Assembly: GCA_031376455.1 (NCBI GenBank)
Contig: JANMDU010000113.1
Coordinates: 1-33,300, forward strand
From: JANMDU01 sp031376455
Lineage (GTDB): Bacteria; Pseudomonadota; Gammaproteobacteria; Burkholderiales; Burkholderiaceae_C
Length of the DNA: 33,300 nt
Direction: 5' to 3'
Made by a program: the position numbers and the translations under genes. Numbering within the stretch: position 1 is the first letter of the stretch; each line of letters starts with the position of its first letter. Below, piece after piece: positions 7,401 through 14,669 of the stretch. The notes beneath the pieces are model-generated. The model saw only the letters and a program-made list of their open reading frames with translations, ran no database searches and was not told the origin of the DNA.

Positions 7401-7470
7401 TTCCGTGTCTTCCGTGTAATTTTTGTGTCTTCCGTGTTCTTCTTCTCGGCCTGCAAAAAGAACACGGAAG
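7401..7470. repeat. TTCCGTGT-type repeat between ligC and ligB
   Basis: The unit TTCCGTGT occurs three times in quick succession from 7401. The last copy forms a perfect 11-bp inverted repeat, CTTCCGTGTTC (7429-7439) with GAACACGGAAG (7460-7470). The stretch from TGTGTCTTCC through CTTCTTCT to GGCCTGC is nearly identical to one at 20444-20477. The hairpin could attenuate transcription into ligC; this is inference. Confidence 0.65.
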
Positions 7471-7480
7471 GTACGAAAGT

Positions 7481-8344
7481 TTAGTTTTCGAGTATCAAGT
7501 GGCCTACAGCCGTGTTGCTGGCAGGCACATGATAGAAACGGTGTTTGACCTTTGGCGCTTTGCCGCCACTAATGTCTGCCATAGCACCCCGCGCGATGAG
7601 CCACATCACCAGCTCAATGCCTTCACTGCCTGCATCGCGCACATAGTCGATATGAGATTTCTTCGCCAGCGCCGCCGGATCTGCGATGAGCTCGTCTAAG
7701 AAAGCATTATCAAATTCTTTGTTGATCAGCCCTGCGCGCGGGCCTTGCAATTGGTGGCTCATGCCGCCTGTGCCCCAAATTTGTACATTTAAGTCTTCAT
7801 CAAAGCTCTGAATCGCTCGCGAAATAGCTTGCCCAATTTTGAAGCAGCGCTCGCCCGAAGGAATCGGGTAATGCACCACGTTGACCGCAAACGGAATGAC
7901 CTTGCAAGGCCACATATCCTTAGCGGGATCAAGCTCGCCAAACATGAGTGAGAGCGGCACGCTCAGCCCATGATCCACCGGCATTTCATTGACGATGGTC
8001 AGATCAAAATCATCTTGAATCACGCTGTGCGCAATATGCGAGGCGAGCTCTGGATGCCCTTGCACAGAGGGCACTGGGCGCGGGCCCCAGCCTTCGTCAG
8101 CTATTGGGTAATGTGCGCCCGTGCCGATGGCAAAAGTGGGAATCATCTCCAAGCTGAAGGCCGTCGCGTGATCGTTGTAAACCAAGAAGACGACATCGGG
8201 CTTGTTGGCCTTGATCCACTCTTTCGAATACTCGTAGCCCTTGAAGAGCGGCTGCCAATAAGCCTCGCTTGTTTTCTTCAAATCCATCGCCGCGCCGATG
8301 GCGGGCACGTGCGATGTGTAAACCGAAGCTGTGATCCGTGCCAT
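7481..8344 (-). CDS. ligB: Protocatechuate 4,5-dioxygenase, beta (catalytic) subunit
   Basis: This 287-residue protein is an extradiol dioxygenase of the LigB superfamily, the Fe(II)-bearing subunit of protocatechuate 4,5-dioxygenase. ARITASVYTSHVPAIGAAMD carries the first metal His (near residue 12), VFLVYNDHATAFSL supplies another conserved His region (near 54-67), and EMPVDHGLSVPLSLMF carries the catalytic His (near 127). The ATG at 8344 is preceded by GGGGGA and overlaps the TAA of the alpha-subunit gene by one base, so the subunits are translationally coupled. The frame is open to 8359, but that extension lies in the partner gene. The enzyme cleaves protocatechuate between carbons 4 and 5 using O2. 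Confidence 0.93.
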   Translation of the reverse strand: MARITASVYTSHVPAIGAAMDLKKTSEAYWQPLFKGYEYSKEWIKANKPDVVFLVYNDHATAFSLEMIPTFAIGTGAHYPIADEGWGPRPVPSVQGHPELASHIAHSVIQDDFDLTIVNEMPVDHGLSVPLSLMFGELDPAKDMWPCKVIPFAVNVVHYPIPSGERCFKIGQAISRAIQSFDEDLNVQIWGTGGMSHQLQGPRAGLINKEFDNAFLDELIADPAALAKKSHIDYVRDAGSEGIELVMWLIARGAMADISGGKAPKVKHRFYHVPASNTAVGHLILEN

Positions 8345-8793
8345 TATTTTTTCCCCCAATAGTTACCCAAGCCGCTGCCCTGCGGCTGGCGCTCAGGCTG
8401 CGCATCGCCACCCTCGCCGAGCTTGCGATTGCCCTCTGCACTTCGGCCACCATTCATCATCATGGCTTTGTATTCTTCTTCGGTCATGCCCGTCATGGAG
8501 CCGGCCATTTGCTGAAAATTGCGCTCATCGGTAAAGCCGAGTTTGGCCATGAAATAAATGTTGCCGCCTAAAGCGATCATGCGGTTGAAATCCCGCGCGA
8601 GCACGGCAAGTTTTTGCTCTTCGCTCATTTGCCATTGATCCAGAACCTTGCGCTGATCGGCTTTGAAAGCAGCGCGGTTGTCTGCCTTCATGAGCGACAT
8701 GCAAAACTGATTCATCCAATAGCCTTTGCGGGCTTGATCGGCATCGAAGATCGTCGTGCCAGGAATATCAAGATAGGTTTTGTTCAGAGACAT
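8344..8793 (-). CDS. ligA: Protocatechuate 4,5-dioxygenase, alpha subunit
   Basis: This 149-residue alpha subunit begins SLNKTYLDIPGTTIFDADQA and contains KGYWMNQFCMSLMKADNR and MTGMTEEEYKAMMMNGGR, as in LigA/PmdA. It caps the active site of the beta subunit and has no metal ligands of its own. The start at 8793 is chosen because GAGGA lies at proper spacing and the family N-terminus begins here; the upstream open frame to 8904 is the shadow of the hydrolase gene. The hydrolase stop and this ATG are separated by one base. Confidence 0.93.
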   Translation of the reverse strand: MSLNKTYLDIPGTTIFDADQARKGYWMNQFCMSLMKADNRAAFKADQRKVLDQWQMSEEQKLAVLARDFNRMIALGGNIYFMAKLGFTDERNFQQMAGSMTGMTEEEYKAMMMNGGRSAEGNRKLGEGGDAQPERQPQGSGLGNYWGKK

Positions 8794-8794
8794 G

Positions 8795-9727
8795 TCAGTT
8801 TTCCTCAGGCCAATACAAGCGCATCGGATTGTCGACCAGCAGCTTCTTTTGCAGCTCTGCTGTGCGGGCGATGTGCGGAATGAAATCAACCAACAATCCG
8901 TCATCAGGCATATGGTCTTTTAAATTTGGATGCGGCCAATCGGTGCCCCAGAGCACTCGATCTGGAAAGCGCTCAACGACTTGGCGAGCGAAAGGAATCA
9001 CATCTTGGTACGCGTTTTGTTCGCCATTCAACGCCTTCGGACCTTGGATGGAGAGGCGCTCGGGGCAGCTGACTTTACTCCACACATTCTCATGCTGTTG
9101 CATGAATTTCATGAACAATGCAAACTCCGGGCCGTCCACACTCTTGCCCACATCGGGGCGACCCATGTGGTCAACCACCACGGTGGTCGGCAGCGCAGTG
9201 AAAAAGTCCCACAGCTCAGGCAGATCGACTGCTTCAAAATAAATCACCACATGCCAACCGAGCGGCTTGATGCGATGCGCGATTTCAAGGAGCTCGTCTT
9301 TCGGCGTGAAATCGACGAGACGCTTCACAAAATTGAAGCGCACACCACGCACGCCAGCCTCATGCAAACTTTGAAGCTCTGCATCAGATATGCTGCGTTT
9401 CACAGTGGCTACCCCGCGCGCTTTGCCATTGGATGCGCGGCAAGCATCCAGCATGGCCGCATTGTCTGCGCCGTGGCAAGTCGCTTGCACAATCACATTG
9501 CGGCTAAAGCCTAAGTGATCGCGCAAAGCAAAGAGTTGCTGTTTGCTCGCATCGCAAGGCGTGTATTTGCGCTCAGGGGCATAGGGGAATTGCGCGCCGG
9601 GGCCAAACACATGGCAATGCGCATCGACTGCACCCATCGGCAACAGGAAGCGTGGCTTGGCAGGTCCTGCATACCAATCGAGCCAGCCTGCCGTTTTAGT
9701 GAAATCACCTGTTGTTGTTTTACTCAT
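8795..9727 (-). CDS. ligI: 2-pyrone-4,6-dicarboxylate hydrolase
   Basis: This 310-residue amidohydrolase-superfamily enzyme opens the lactone 2-pyrone-4,6-dicarboxylate to 4-oxalomesaconate. MGAVDAHCHVFGPGAQFPYA (near residues 31-50) holds the paired His motif, VVVDHMGRPDVG lies near 180, and VLWGTDWPHPNLKDHMP (near 255-271) holds the catalytic Asp. The family is metal-independent despite its fold. It follows the aldolase gene by six bases and precedes ligA by one base, in the middle of the degradation operon. Confidence 0.93.
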   Translation of the reverse strand: MSKTTTGDFTKTAGWLDWYAGPAKPRFLLPMGAVDAHCHVFGPGAQFPYAPERKYTPCDASKQQLFALRDHLGFSRNVIVQATCHGADNAAMLDACRASNGKARGVATVKRSISDAELQSLHEAGVRGVRFNFVKRLVDFTPKDELLEIAHRIKPLGWHVVIYFEAVDLPELWDFFTALPTTVVVDHMGRPDVGKSVDGPEFALFMKFMQQHENVWSKVSCPERLSIQGPKALNGEQNAYQDVIPFARQVVERFPDRVLWGTDWPHPNLKDHMPDDGLLVDFIPHIARTAELQKKLLVDNPMRLYWPEEN

Positions 9728-9733
9728 ACGTCA

Positions 9734-10417
9734 TCAATCGATATACCGCAATCCAGCCTTTTCAAGCGGCTCACGCATCTTGTACATATCCAGGCCAAGC
9801 GTGCCGCTGGCCAGTTTGTTGCGTTTTTCGCCCTCAAAGGCCTCGCGCGCTTGTGCAACTTCCAGCGTTTTCTGAACCATGGCTTTGGGCACAACGACAA
9901 TGCCATCGTCATCCGCCACCACCGCATCGCCGGGCTGCACGCTCATGCCTGCGCACACCACAGGAATATTCACCGAACCGAGCGTGGCTTTGATCGTGCC
10001 TTTGCTGCTGATGGCTTTGCTCCAGACGGGAAAGTTCATCTCTTTGAGCGTCTTCACATCGCGCACGCCCGCATCGATGATGAGGCCTCTTGCGCCGCGC
10101 GCTTGGAAGCTACTTGCTAGCAGATCGCCGAAATAGCCATCGGTGCAATCAGCCGTTATCGCGGCTACAACGATATCGCCTGCTTGAATCTGCTCGGCTG
10201 CTACATGCATCATCCAGTTGTCGCCAGGGTGCAAAAGCACGGTGACGGCTGTGCCACTGACTTGCGCGCCGCTGTAAATGGGGCGCATGTAGGGCTTCAT
10301 CAGGCCGACTCTGCCCATGGCTTCATGCACGGTAGCTGAGCCGAGCGCGGCCAGTGCATCCGTGGCCGCGCGATCTGCGCGGGTGATGTTGCGGTAAACA
10401 ACGCCGAGTTCAAACAT
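9734..10417 (-). CDS. ligK: 4-carboxy-4-hydroxy-2-oxoadipate aldolase
   Basis: This 227-residue class II (divalent-metal) pyruvate aldolase of the RraA-like HMG/CHA aldolase family splits 4-carboxy-4-hydroxy-2-oxoadipate into pyruvate and oxaloacetate. ATVHEAMGRVGLM lies near residues 28-40, GDNWMMHVAAEQIQAGDIVV near 65-84, and ARGLIIDAGVRDV (near 108-120) carries the conserved metal and substrate residues. An AAGGAA ribosome-binding site precedes the ATG. This is the last reaction of the 4,5-cleavage pathway and its products enter central metabolism. Confidence 0.92.
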   Translation of the reverse strand: MFELGVVYRNITRADRAATDALAALGSATVHEAMGRVGLMKPYMRPIYSGAQVSGTAVTVLLHPGDNWMMHVAAEQIQAGDIVVAAITADCTDGYFGDLLASSFQARGARGLIIDAGVRDVKTLKEMNFPVWSKAISSKGTIKATLGSVNIPVVCAGMSVQPGDAVVADDDGIVVVPKAMVQKTLEVAQAREAFEGEKRNKLASGTLGLDMYKMREPLEKAGLRYID

Positions 10418-10445
10418 TTCAATTCCTTAAGTTAGCAGTGCTGCA

Positions 10446-10471
10446 CCCTTCGACAAGATCAGGGCGAGCGG
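10446..10471. repeat. CCCTTCGACAAG-type dispersed palindrome
   Basis: CCCTTCGACAAGATCAGGGC followed by GAGCGG lies in the 63-base gap between ligJ and ligK. A very similar sequence with a CCCT/AGGG stem recurs between genes in many bacterial genomes. Within the operon it could form a small mRNA hairpin. Only this copy was seen in the window. Confidence 0.5.
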
Positions 10472-10480
10472 AGAGTGTGT

Positions 10481-11515
10481 TTACTTGCCTTGCTTTTTCA
10501 ATCGCGTATCTAAGCGCGAAAACACGCGCCGCGTGTTGCCTTCAAAAATCGCCGCTTTGTCAGATTCGCTCAAGATTTTTGAGTTGTCGATATAGCGCTT
10601 AGTGTCGTCAAAATAATGCCCCGTCGTCTCGTCAATGCCGCGCACAGCGCCAATCATTTCGCTGGCAAAGAGCACGTTTTTCACAGGAATCACAGTGTTA
10701 AGTAAGTCAATGCCCGGCTGGTGATAAACGCAAGTATCGAAGAAAATATTGTTCAGCAAATGCGCATCGAGCTTGGGCTTTTTCATCATGTCGGCGAGGC
10801 CCCGAAAGCGCCCCCAGTGATAAGGCACTGCGCCGCCGCCATGCGGAATCAAGAATTTCAACGTGGGGAAATCTTTGAACAAATCACCTTCAAGCAATTG
10901 CATGAAGGCCGTGGTGTCCGCATTCAAATAGTGTGCGCCAGTCGTGTGAAAGCAAGCATTGCAACTCGTGCTCACATGAATCATGGCCGGCAAATCATAT
11001 TCGGCCATTTTTTCGTAAATCGGATACCACTGCTTATCCGTTAAAGGTGGCGATGTCCAATGGCCACCGCTGGGATCGGGATTCAAATTAATGCCGACTG
11101 CGCCATATTCTTTGACGCATTTTTCCAGCTCGGGAATGCAACTCTTCGGATCTGCACCGGGAGATTGCGGGAGCATCGCTACAGGTGCGAAATGATCGGG
11201 AAACAGCTCGCTCACGCGAAAGCACAGCTCGTTGCAAATCGCGGCCCACGTGCTAGAAATCTCAAAATCTCCAATGTGATGCGCCATGAAGCTAGCGCGA
11301 GGCGAGAAGAGCGTGAGATCGCTGCCACGCTCTTTCATGAGCTTGAGCTGGTTATTCACAATAGTCTCAGTGATCTCATCGTCTGAGATTTTTAAGTCAC
11401 TGGCTTTTGGCATCAAAAATGCGTCTTTGATGCCGGCAATTTGCGCGTTGCGCCATATCTCCAGCGCTTTGGGAGCGGTGGTGTAGTGGCCGTGGCAGTC
11501 GATAATGAGGCTCAT
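10481..11515 (-). CDS. ligJ: 4-oxalomesaconate hydratase
   Basis: This 344-residue amidohydrolase-superfamily hydratase begins SLIIDCHGHYTTAPKALE, with the DCHGH metal motif at residues 6-10. LPAMIHVSTSCNACFHTTGA (near 170-190) and LKFLIPHGGGAVPYHWGRF (near 220-240) follow the LigJ/PmdE pattern. It adds water to 4-oxalomesaconate to give 4-carboxy-4-hydroxy-2-oxoadipate for the aldolase. The upstream gap carries a palindromic repeat, so this gene may be partly separated from the two transport-like genes before it. The ATG has only a weak ribosome-binding site. Confidence 0.92.
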   Translation of the reverse strand: MSLIIDCHGHYTTAPKALEIWRNAQIAGIKDAFLMPKASDLKISDDEITETIVNNQLKLMKERGSDLTLFSPRASFMAHHIGDFEISSTWAAICNELCFRVSELFPDHFAPVAMLPQSPGADPKSCIPELEKCVKEYGAVGINLNPDPSGGHWTSPPLTDKQWYPIYEKMAEYDLPAMIHVSTSCNACFHTTGAHYLNADTTAFMQLLEGDLFKDFPTLKFLIPHGGGAVPYHWGRFRGLADMMKKPKLDAHLLNNIFFDTCVYHQPGIDLLNTVIPVKNVLFASEMIGAVRGIDETTGHYFDDTKRYIDNSKILSESDKAAIFEGNTRRVFSRLDTRLKKQGK

Positions 11516-11531
11516 GTTTTTCAGTATGTAT

Positions 11532-11588
11532 AAATTAAATGGTATCTGACCCCATTTAAATTAAGTGGGGTCAGAACCCATTTAATTT
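11532..11588. repeat. GGGGTCAGA-type inverted repeat
   Basis: The arms at 11532-11553 and 11567-11588 are reverse complements at 20 of 22 positions, built on TCTGACCCC/GGGGTCAGA with AAATTAAAT outside, and the loop is ~13 bases. Palindromes of the GGGGTCAGACCCC type are dispersed in many proteobacteria. The right arm covers the stop codon (11582-11584) of the ModA-like gene. Confidence 0.7.
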
Positions 11589-12277
11589 GCCGGAGCCATG
11601 CCTTGAGATTGTTTGATGGGAGTCGCTTGTGCGGAATTTGCGAAGCTCAGGAATTGGCGCACAGCTTGAGCAGATTTTGGGCTGACTGCTGGAGGAATGC
11701 CCGCGCTAAACGTCGTGACATGGGCGATCTCAAAAGGCAGCGTGCCCAGCACGTCGATGCCTTCGATGTTAATCAATTCGGAGAACTGTTGAAAGCCGAT
11801 TTCAACGTCGCCACTTGCGACCAAGCCGCCCACTGGCTTGCCCGGCGGCGGCACAACTGTCTTGGCTTTGAGCTTATCGGCGATGCCCATTTTTTCAAAA
11901 AGAGACGCGAGGTACACGCCGCTCGGGCCTGTAGAGTAACTGATGCTTTTTGCAGCAATTAATGCGGCTTTTAGCGATGTAGCCGACGCAATCATTGCGC
12001 GAGGCGCTCCTTTTTTTGTAGCGACCGCGATTTCAGATTTGACCAAATCGACTCTAGAGCCCTGTAACAAATGGCCGCTGGCGATCAACTTATCAATCGC
12101 ATCACTGCCTAAAATCACCACGTCAAAAGCCTCTCCAGCGGCAACTCTTTTAGCCGCGTCCACGCCACCAGTCGCTTCGATTTGCACCGACATGCCATGC
12201 GCTTTTTCGTAGGCCGCGCAAATCTCTGCAAGCAGAGCTCGCGTGGCCATGGAGGAAATGCCTTTGAGTGTGATCAT
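11582..12277 (-). CDS. ModA-like substrate-binding-fold protein, no signal peptide
   Basis: This 231-residue protein has the type 2 periplasmic-binding fold seen in molybdate-binding ModA proteins: an N-terminal MITLKGISSMATRALLAEI, then GEAFDVVILGSDAIDKLIAS near residues 48-67, VDLVKSEIAVATKKGAP, and GDVEIGFQQFSELINIEGID near 160-179. Unlike ModA it starts directly at the first strand, with no signal peptide or lipobox, so it is probably cytoplasmic. It lies 11 bases after the TRAP receptor gene and before the protocatechuate genes. Its role is unknown; possibilities are a ligand sensor, an accessory protein, or a binding domain that lost export. Family assignment is confident only at the fold level. 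Confidence 0.65.
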   Translation of the reverse strand: MITLKGISSMATRALLAEICAAYEKAHGMSVQIEATGGVDAAKRVAAGEAFDVVILGSDAIDKLIASGHLLQGSRVDLVKSEIAVATKKGAPRAMIASATSLKAALIAAKSISYSTGPSGVYLASLFEKMGIADKLKAKTVVPPPGKPVGGLVASGDVEIGFQQFSELINIEGIDVLGTLPFEIAHVTTFSAGIPPAVSPKSAQAVRQFLSFANSAQATPIKQSQGMAPAN

Positions 12278-12288
12278 GCGGTCAAAGA

Positions 12289-13332
12289 TCAGCTGTACTT
12301 TGCAATCGTGGCGCGCGCCTCGGCAATCAGCTTGGCGCCGTCAATGCCCTTGCCTTGCATTTCTTTGATCCAATCGCTCTCCACCGTGCCAGCGGTGCGC
12401 TTCCAGCGCTGCGTCTCAGCAACGTCTAGCGAAATGATGCGATTGCCAGCTTTGCGGGCGATATCCAAGCCAATCGCATCGCCTTCGTCCATCGCTTTGC
12501 CAAACAGCGTGGCCGCAGCCATGCCAGAGTTATCGTCGATCACTTTCTTCAAATCAGCGGGCAGCTTCTCGTAAGCGGCTTTGTTCATTGAGACGGCAAA
12601 GGTCTGCGTATAAAGCCCTTGTTTGCCAGCAAAGGTGGTGTGGTTTTTCACGAGCTCGGTCACTTTGAGCGCTGGCGTGACTTCCCAAGGAATCGTCGTG
12701 CCTTGGATCGTGCCTTTTGACAGCGCATCCGTCACCGCCGGAACGGGCATACCAACCGGTGTTGCGCCTAGTTTCGTCAGCATGTTAGAGATCACGCGCG
12801 AGCCGCCTCGAATCTTCATGCCGCGCAAATCTTCCATGTTCGTGACCGGCTCTTTGGTATGAAACAGGCCTGCGCCATGGGTGTGAACACAAATGAGCTT
12901 CACATCTTTGAATTCTTCCATCGCGTTTTTCTCAACGTATTCTTGGAAAGCGCGGGAGCCGCTCTCGCCGCCCGAGGTCATGAAGGGCAACTCAAACACT
13001 TCGCAGCGGTTGAAGCGACCCGCCGTGTAGCCGAGCACCGTCCAAGTGATGTCAGCCACGCCATCGCGGGCTTGATCAAACAGTTGTGGAGGCGTGCCGC
13101 CGAGCGCCATCGCGTTGAACTGCTGAATCTTCAAGCGGCCGCCAGATTCGCGCTCCACTTTGGCAATCCAAGGCGCAATCGCCTTTGAAGGAATGACCGC
13201 TTGCGCAGGCAGCATTTGATGAAAGCGCAAGGGGCCTTGCTGGGCGAGGATTTGCCCACTGGCGGCGAGCGCTCCTGCAGTAGCCGTGGCTTGCAAAAAG
13301 CTGCGCTTGCTGATGTTTAAAGTGTGATTCAT
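12289..13332 (-). CDS. TRAP-type transporter substrate-binding protein (DctP family)
   Basis: This is a periplasmic receptor of about 347 residues in the TRAP DctP family. The N-terminus ISKRSFLQATATAGALAA is a signal peptide with a Tat-like KRSFLQ start. FHQMLPAQAVIPSKAIAPW, FDQARDGVADITWTVLGYTA and MKIRGGSRVISNMLTKLGAT (near 150-170) follow the family pattern, including the conserved Arg that pairs with a substrate carboxylate. The ATG at 13332 is chosen because GGAG lies seven bases upstream; the frame opens at 13344. DctQ and DctM membrane subunits are absent from the window. Binding of protocatechuate or a related aromatic acid is inferred from operon position. Confidence 0.85.
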   Translation of the reverse strand: MNHTLNISKRSFLQATATAGALAASGQILAQQGPLRFHQMLPAQAVIPSKAIAPWIAKVERESGGRLKIQQFNAMALGGTPPQLFDQARDGVADITWTVLGYTAGRFNRCEVFELPFMTSGGESGSRAFQEYVEKNAMEEFKDVKLICVHTHGAGLFHTKEPVTNMEDLRGMKIRGGSRVISNMLTKLGATPVGMPVPAVTDALSKGTIQGTTIPWEVTPALKVTELVKNHTTFAGKQGLYTQTFAVSMNKAAYEKLPADLKKVIDDNSGMAAATLFGKAMDEGDAIGLDIARKAGNRIISLDVAETQRWKRTAGTVESDWIKEMQGKGIDGAKLIAEARATIAKYS

Positions 13333-13449
13333 GGTTGTCTCCAAGAGAGAAAATTAAAAAGTGAAGTGAATGCAACGCTGCTTTGTTTTTCGAATTTACA
13401 TTTTTTCAGCTTTGCAGCGCCGCACAAGGATACATCGCCGCTAGCAGTT

Positions 13450-13464
13450 ATTGAATAGCTCAAT
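13450..13464. promoter_or_regulatory. Putative LysR-type binding box
   Basis: ATTGA-ATAGC-TCAAT is a perfect 5-bp inverted repeat containing the T-N11-A pattern of LysR operators. It lies in the divergent region between the protocatechuate operon start (13332) and the LysR start (13516), where such a regulator would bind. Inducer and effect are not visible. Confidence 0.6.
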
Positions 13465-13515
13465 ATCAGTAGTTGCCCCATACCAAAAATGCTCGCACAC
13501 TGGCAATCTTCAATC

Positions 13516-14478
13516 ATGGATTTACGTCAACTTGAATATTTTGTCCGCGTGGCAGAGCTAGGCAGCTTCACGCGCGCAGCTCAGCAACTGCGCATTGCTC
13601 AGCCTGCGCTGTCGCGCCAAGTGCGCTTGCTGGAAGTCGAGTTACGGCAAAATTTGCTTACCCGAAATGGGCGTGGTGCGTTGCCGACCGAGGCCGGTAA
13701 GTTGCTGATGGCGCATGGGCGCGGCATATTGCATCAAGTCGAGCGGGCTAAGGAGGATTTAGGCCGCGTCAGAGGCGGCTTGTCGGGCCGCGTGGCCGTG
13801 GGCATGCCCACCAGTGTGGCGCGCGTGCTGGCTGTGCCGCTCACGCGAGAATTTCGCAAGCAATTGCCTGATGCCACCATTGCCATCAGCGAAGGCTTAT
13901 CTGTGGCCATGCAAGAAGCCCTCGTCAATGGCCGGCTCGATATCGCCTTGCTCTACAACGCCATGCCAGCGAGCGACATTGAACTCGCACCGCTTCTGGA
14001 AGAGGCCATGTACCTCGTCAAACCAGCCGCGCCCAGCCTGAAGCTGCAACGCAGCGCTAGCCCCGTCAGACAAGCTGAGAGCAAAGCAAAAACCGGGGTT
14101 GCAAAAATCGCGCTCACAGAGATTGCTGCTTTGCCCTTAGTAATCCCGACTCGCCCCAATGCGCTTCGCAATTTGGTTGAAACGCGTTTAGGCGATATCG
14201 GTTTGCGCCCGACGATTGCGTTGGAAATTGATGGCGTCTCTGCGATTTTGGAGCTCGTGGCCGATGGTGCCGGATGCGGCGTGTTGCCGCAAAGCGCGGT
14301 TGCATCCTTGCATGGCCGTGCAGAGGCCATGCAACGCTTTGAGATCCTGCAAATCGACGGCCTGCTCTCGCGCCTATCGATTGCGACCAGCGCCCAGCGC
14401 CCCAGCACACTGACGCAACGCGCCATGCAAGAGCTAATAGCCCGCCTTGCTAAGCCGCTGATCGTTAAACAGACTTAG
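13516..14478 (+). CDS. LysR-type regulator, probable control of protocatechuate operon
   Basis: This LysR regulator of about 320 residues starts MDLRQLEYFVRVAELGSFTR, with the helix-turn-helix AAQQLRIAQPALSRQVRLLE near residues 21-40 and a C-terminal effector domain (GLSGRVAVGMPTSVARVL near 91-108). The ATG at 13516 matches the family N-terminus; the frame is open from 13489. It is divergent from the degradation operon, with a LysR-type box between them, so it is the likely activator, comparable to PmdR-type regulators in related bacteria. The effector domain has ~25 extra polar residues near 180-205 (rich in S, K, Q) compared with the usual pattern. Confidence 0.87.
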   Translation: MDLRQLEYFVRVAELGSFTRAAQQLRIAQPALSRQVRLLEVELRQNLLTRNGRGALPTEAGKLLMAHGRGILHQVERAKEDLGRVRGGLSGRVAVGMPTSVARVLAVPLTREFRKQLPDATIAISEGLSVAMQEALVNGRLDIALLYNAMPASDIELAPLLEEAMYLVKPAAPSLKLQRSASPVRQAESKAKTGVAKIALTEIAALPLVIPTRPNALRNLVETRLGDIGLRPTIALEIDGVSAILELVADGAGCGVLPQSAVASLHGRAEAMQRFEILQIDGLLSRLSIATSAQRPSTLTQRAMQELIARLAKPLIVKQT

Positions 14479-14594
14479 TCGAAGAAATCGCCATTGTGAT
14501 GCCCACCAGGTCCGAAACCCACGACCAACTGATTGCCAGCGAGCTCGCACGCTGGAAGCCTGTGATGACATGTGAGCGCGTGAAGGCGGACTAG
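14475..14594 (+). pseudogene. 3' remnant of a Bug/TctC-type binding protein gene
   Basis: After the LysR stop, an open frame reads IASELARWKPVMTCERVKAD and ends at TAG 14592-14594. This closely follows the usual C-terminal pattern of Bug receptors (…ASExxxWxxVxxxxxxKxD). No other part of such a gene is present, so it is a 3' fragment left by deletion or rearrangement. The stop codon lies at the edge of palindromic repeat copy D. Confidence 0.55.
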
Positions 14595-14644
14595 CTATTA
14601 TTTCAATAGCAATCTGCGCAATTTTTATGCCGGTTATCGACTCT
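14591..14644 (-). repeat. Palindromic repeat copy D
   Basis: On the minus strand this reads AGTCGATAACCGGCATAAAA then ATTGCGCAGATTGCTATTG. The plus-strand left edge GCTATTATTTCAATAGC is a hairpin with GCTATT/AATAGC arms. It lies between the Bug remnant, whose TAG stop it supplies, and the P450 gene. Confidence 0.75.
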
Positions 14645-14669
14645 TTTTGATCTAAAAAATGTTTCAAAA

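Noticed and set aside
8793..8904. N-terminal extension of the dioxygenase alpha subunit
   Set aside because: The extra residues are the out-of-frame shadow of the ligI 3' end, and GAGGA plus the family N-terminus favour 8793.
14035..14110. Extra polar segment in the second LysR protein that might be an eleventh repeat copy
   Set aside because: CGCTAGCCCCGTCAGA has some likeness to the core, but the second block (TGCGCAGAG) is not recognisable. Kept only as a long effector-domain loop.
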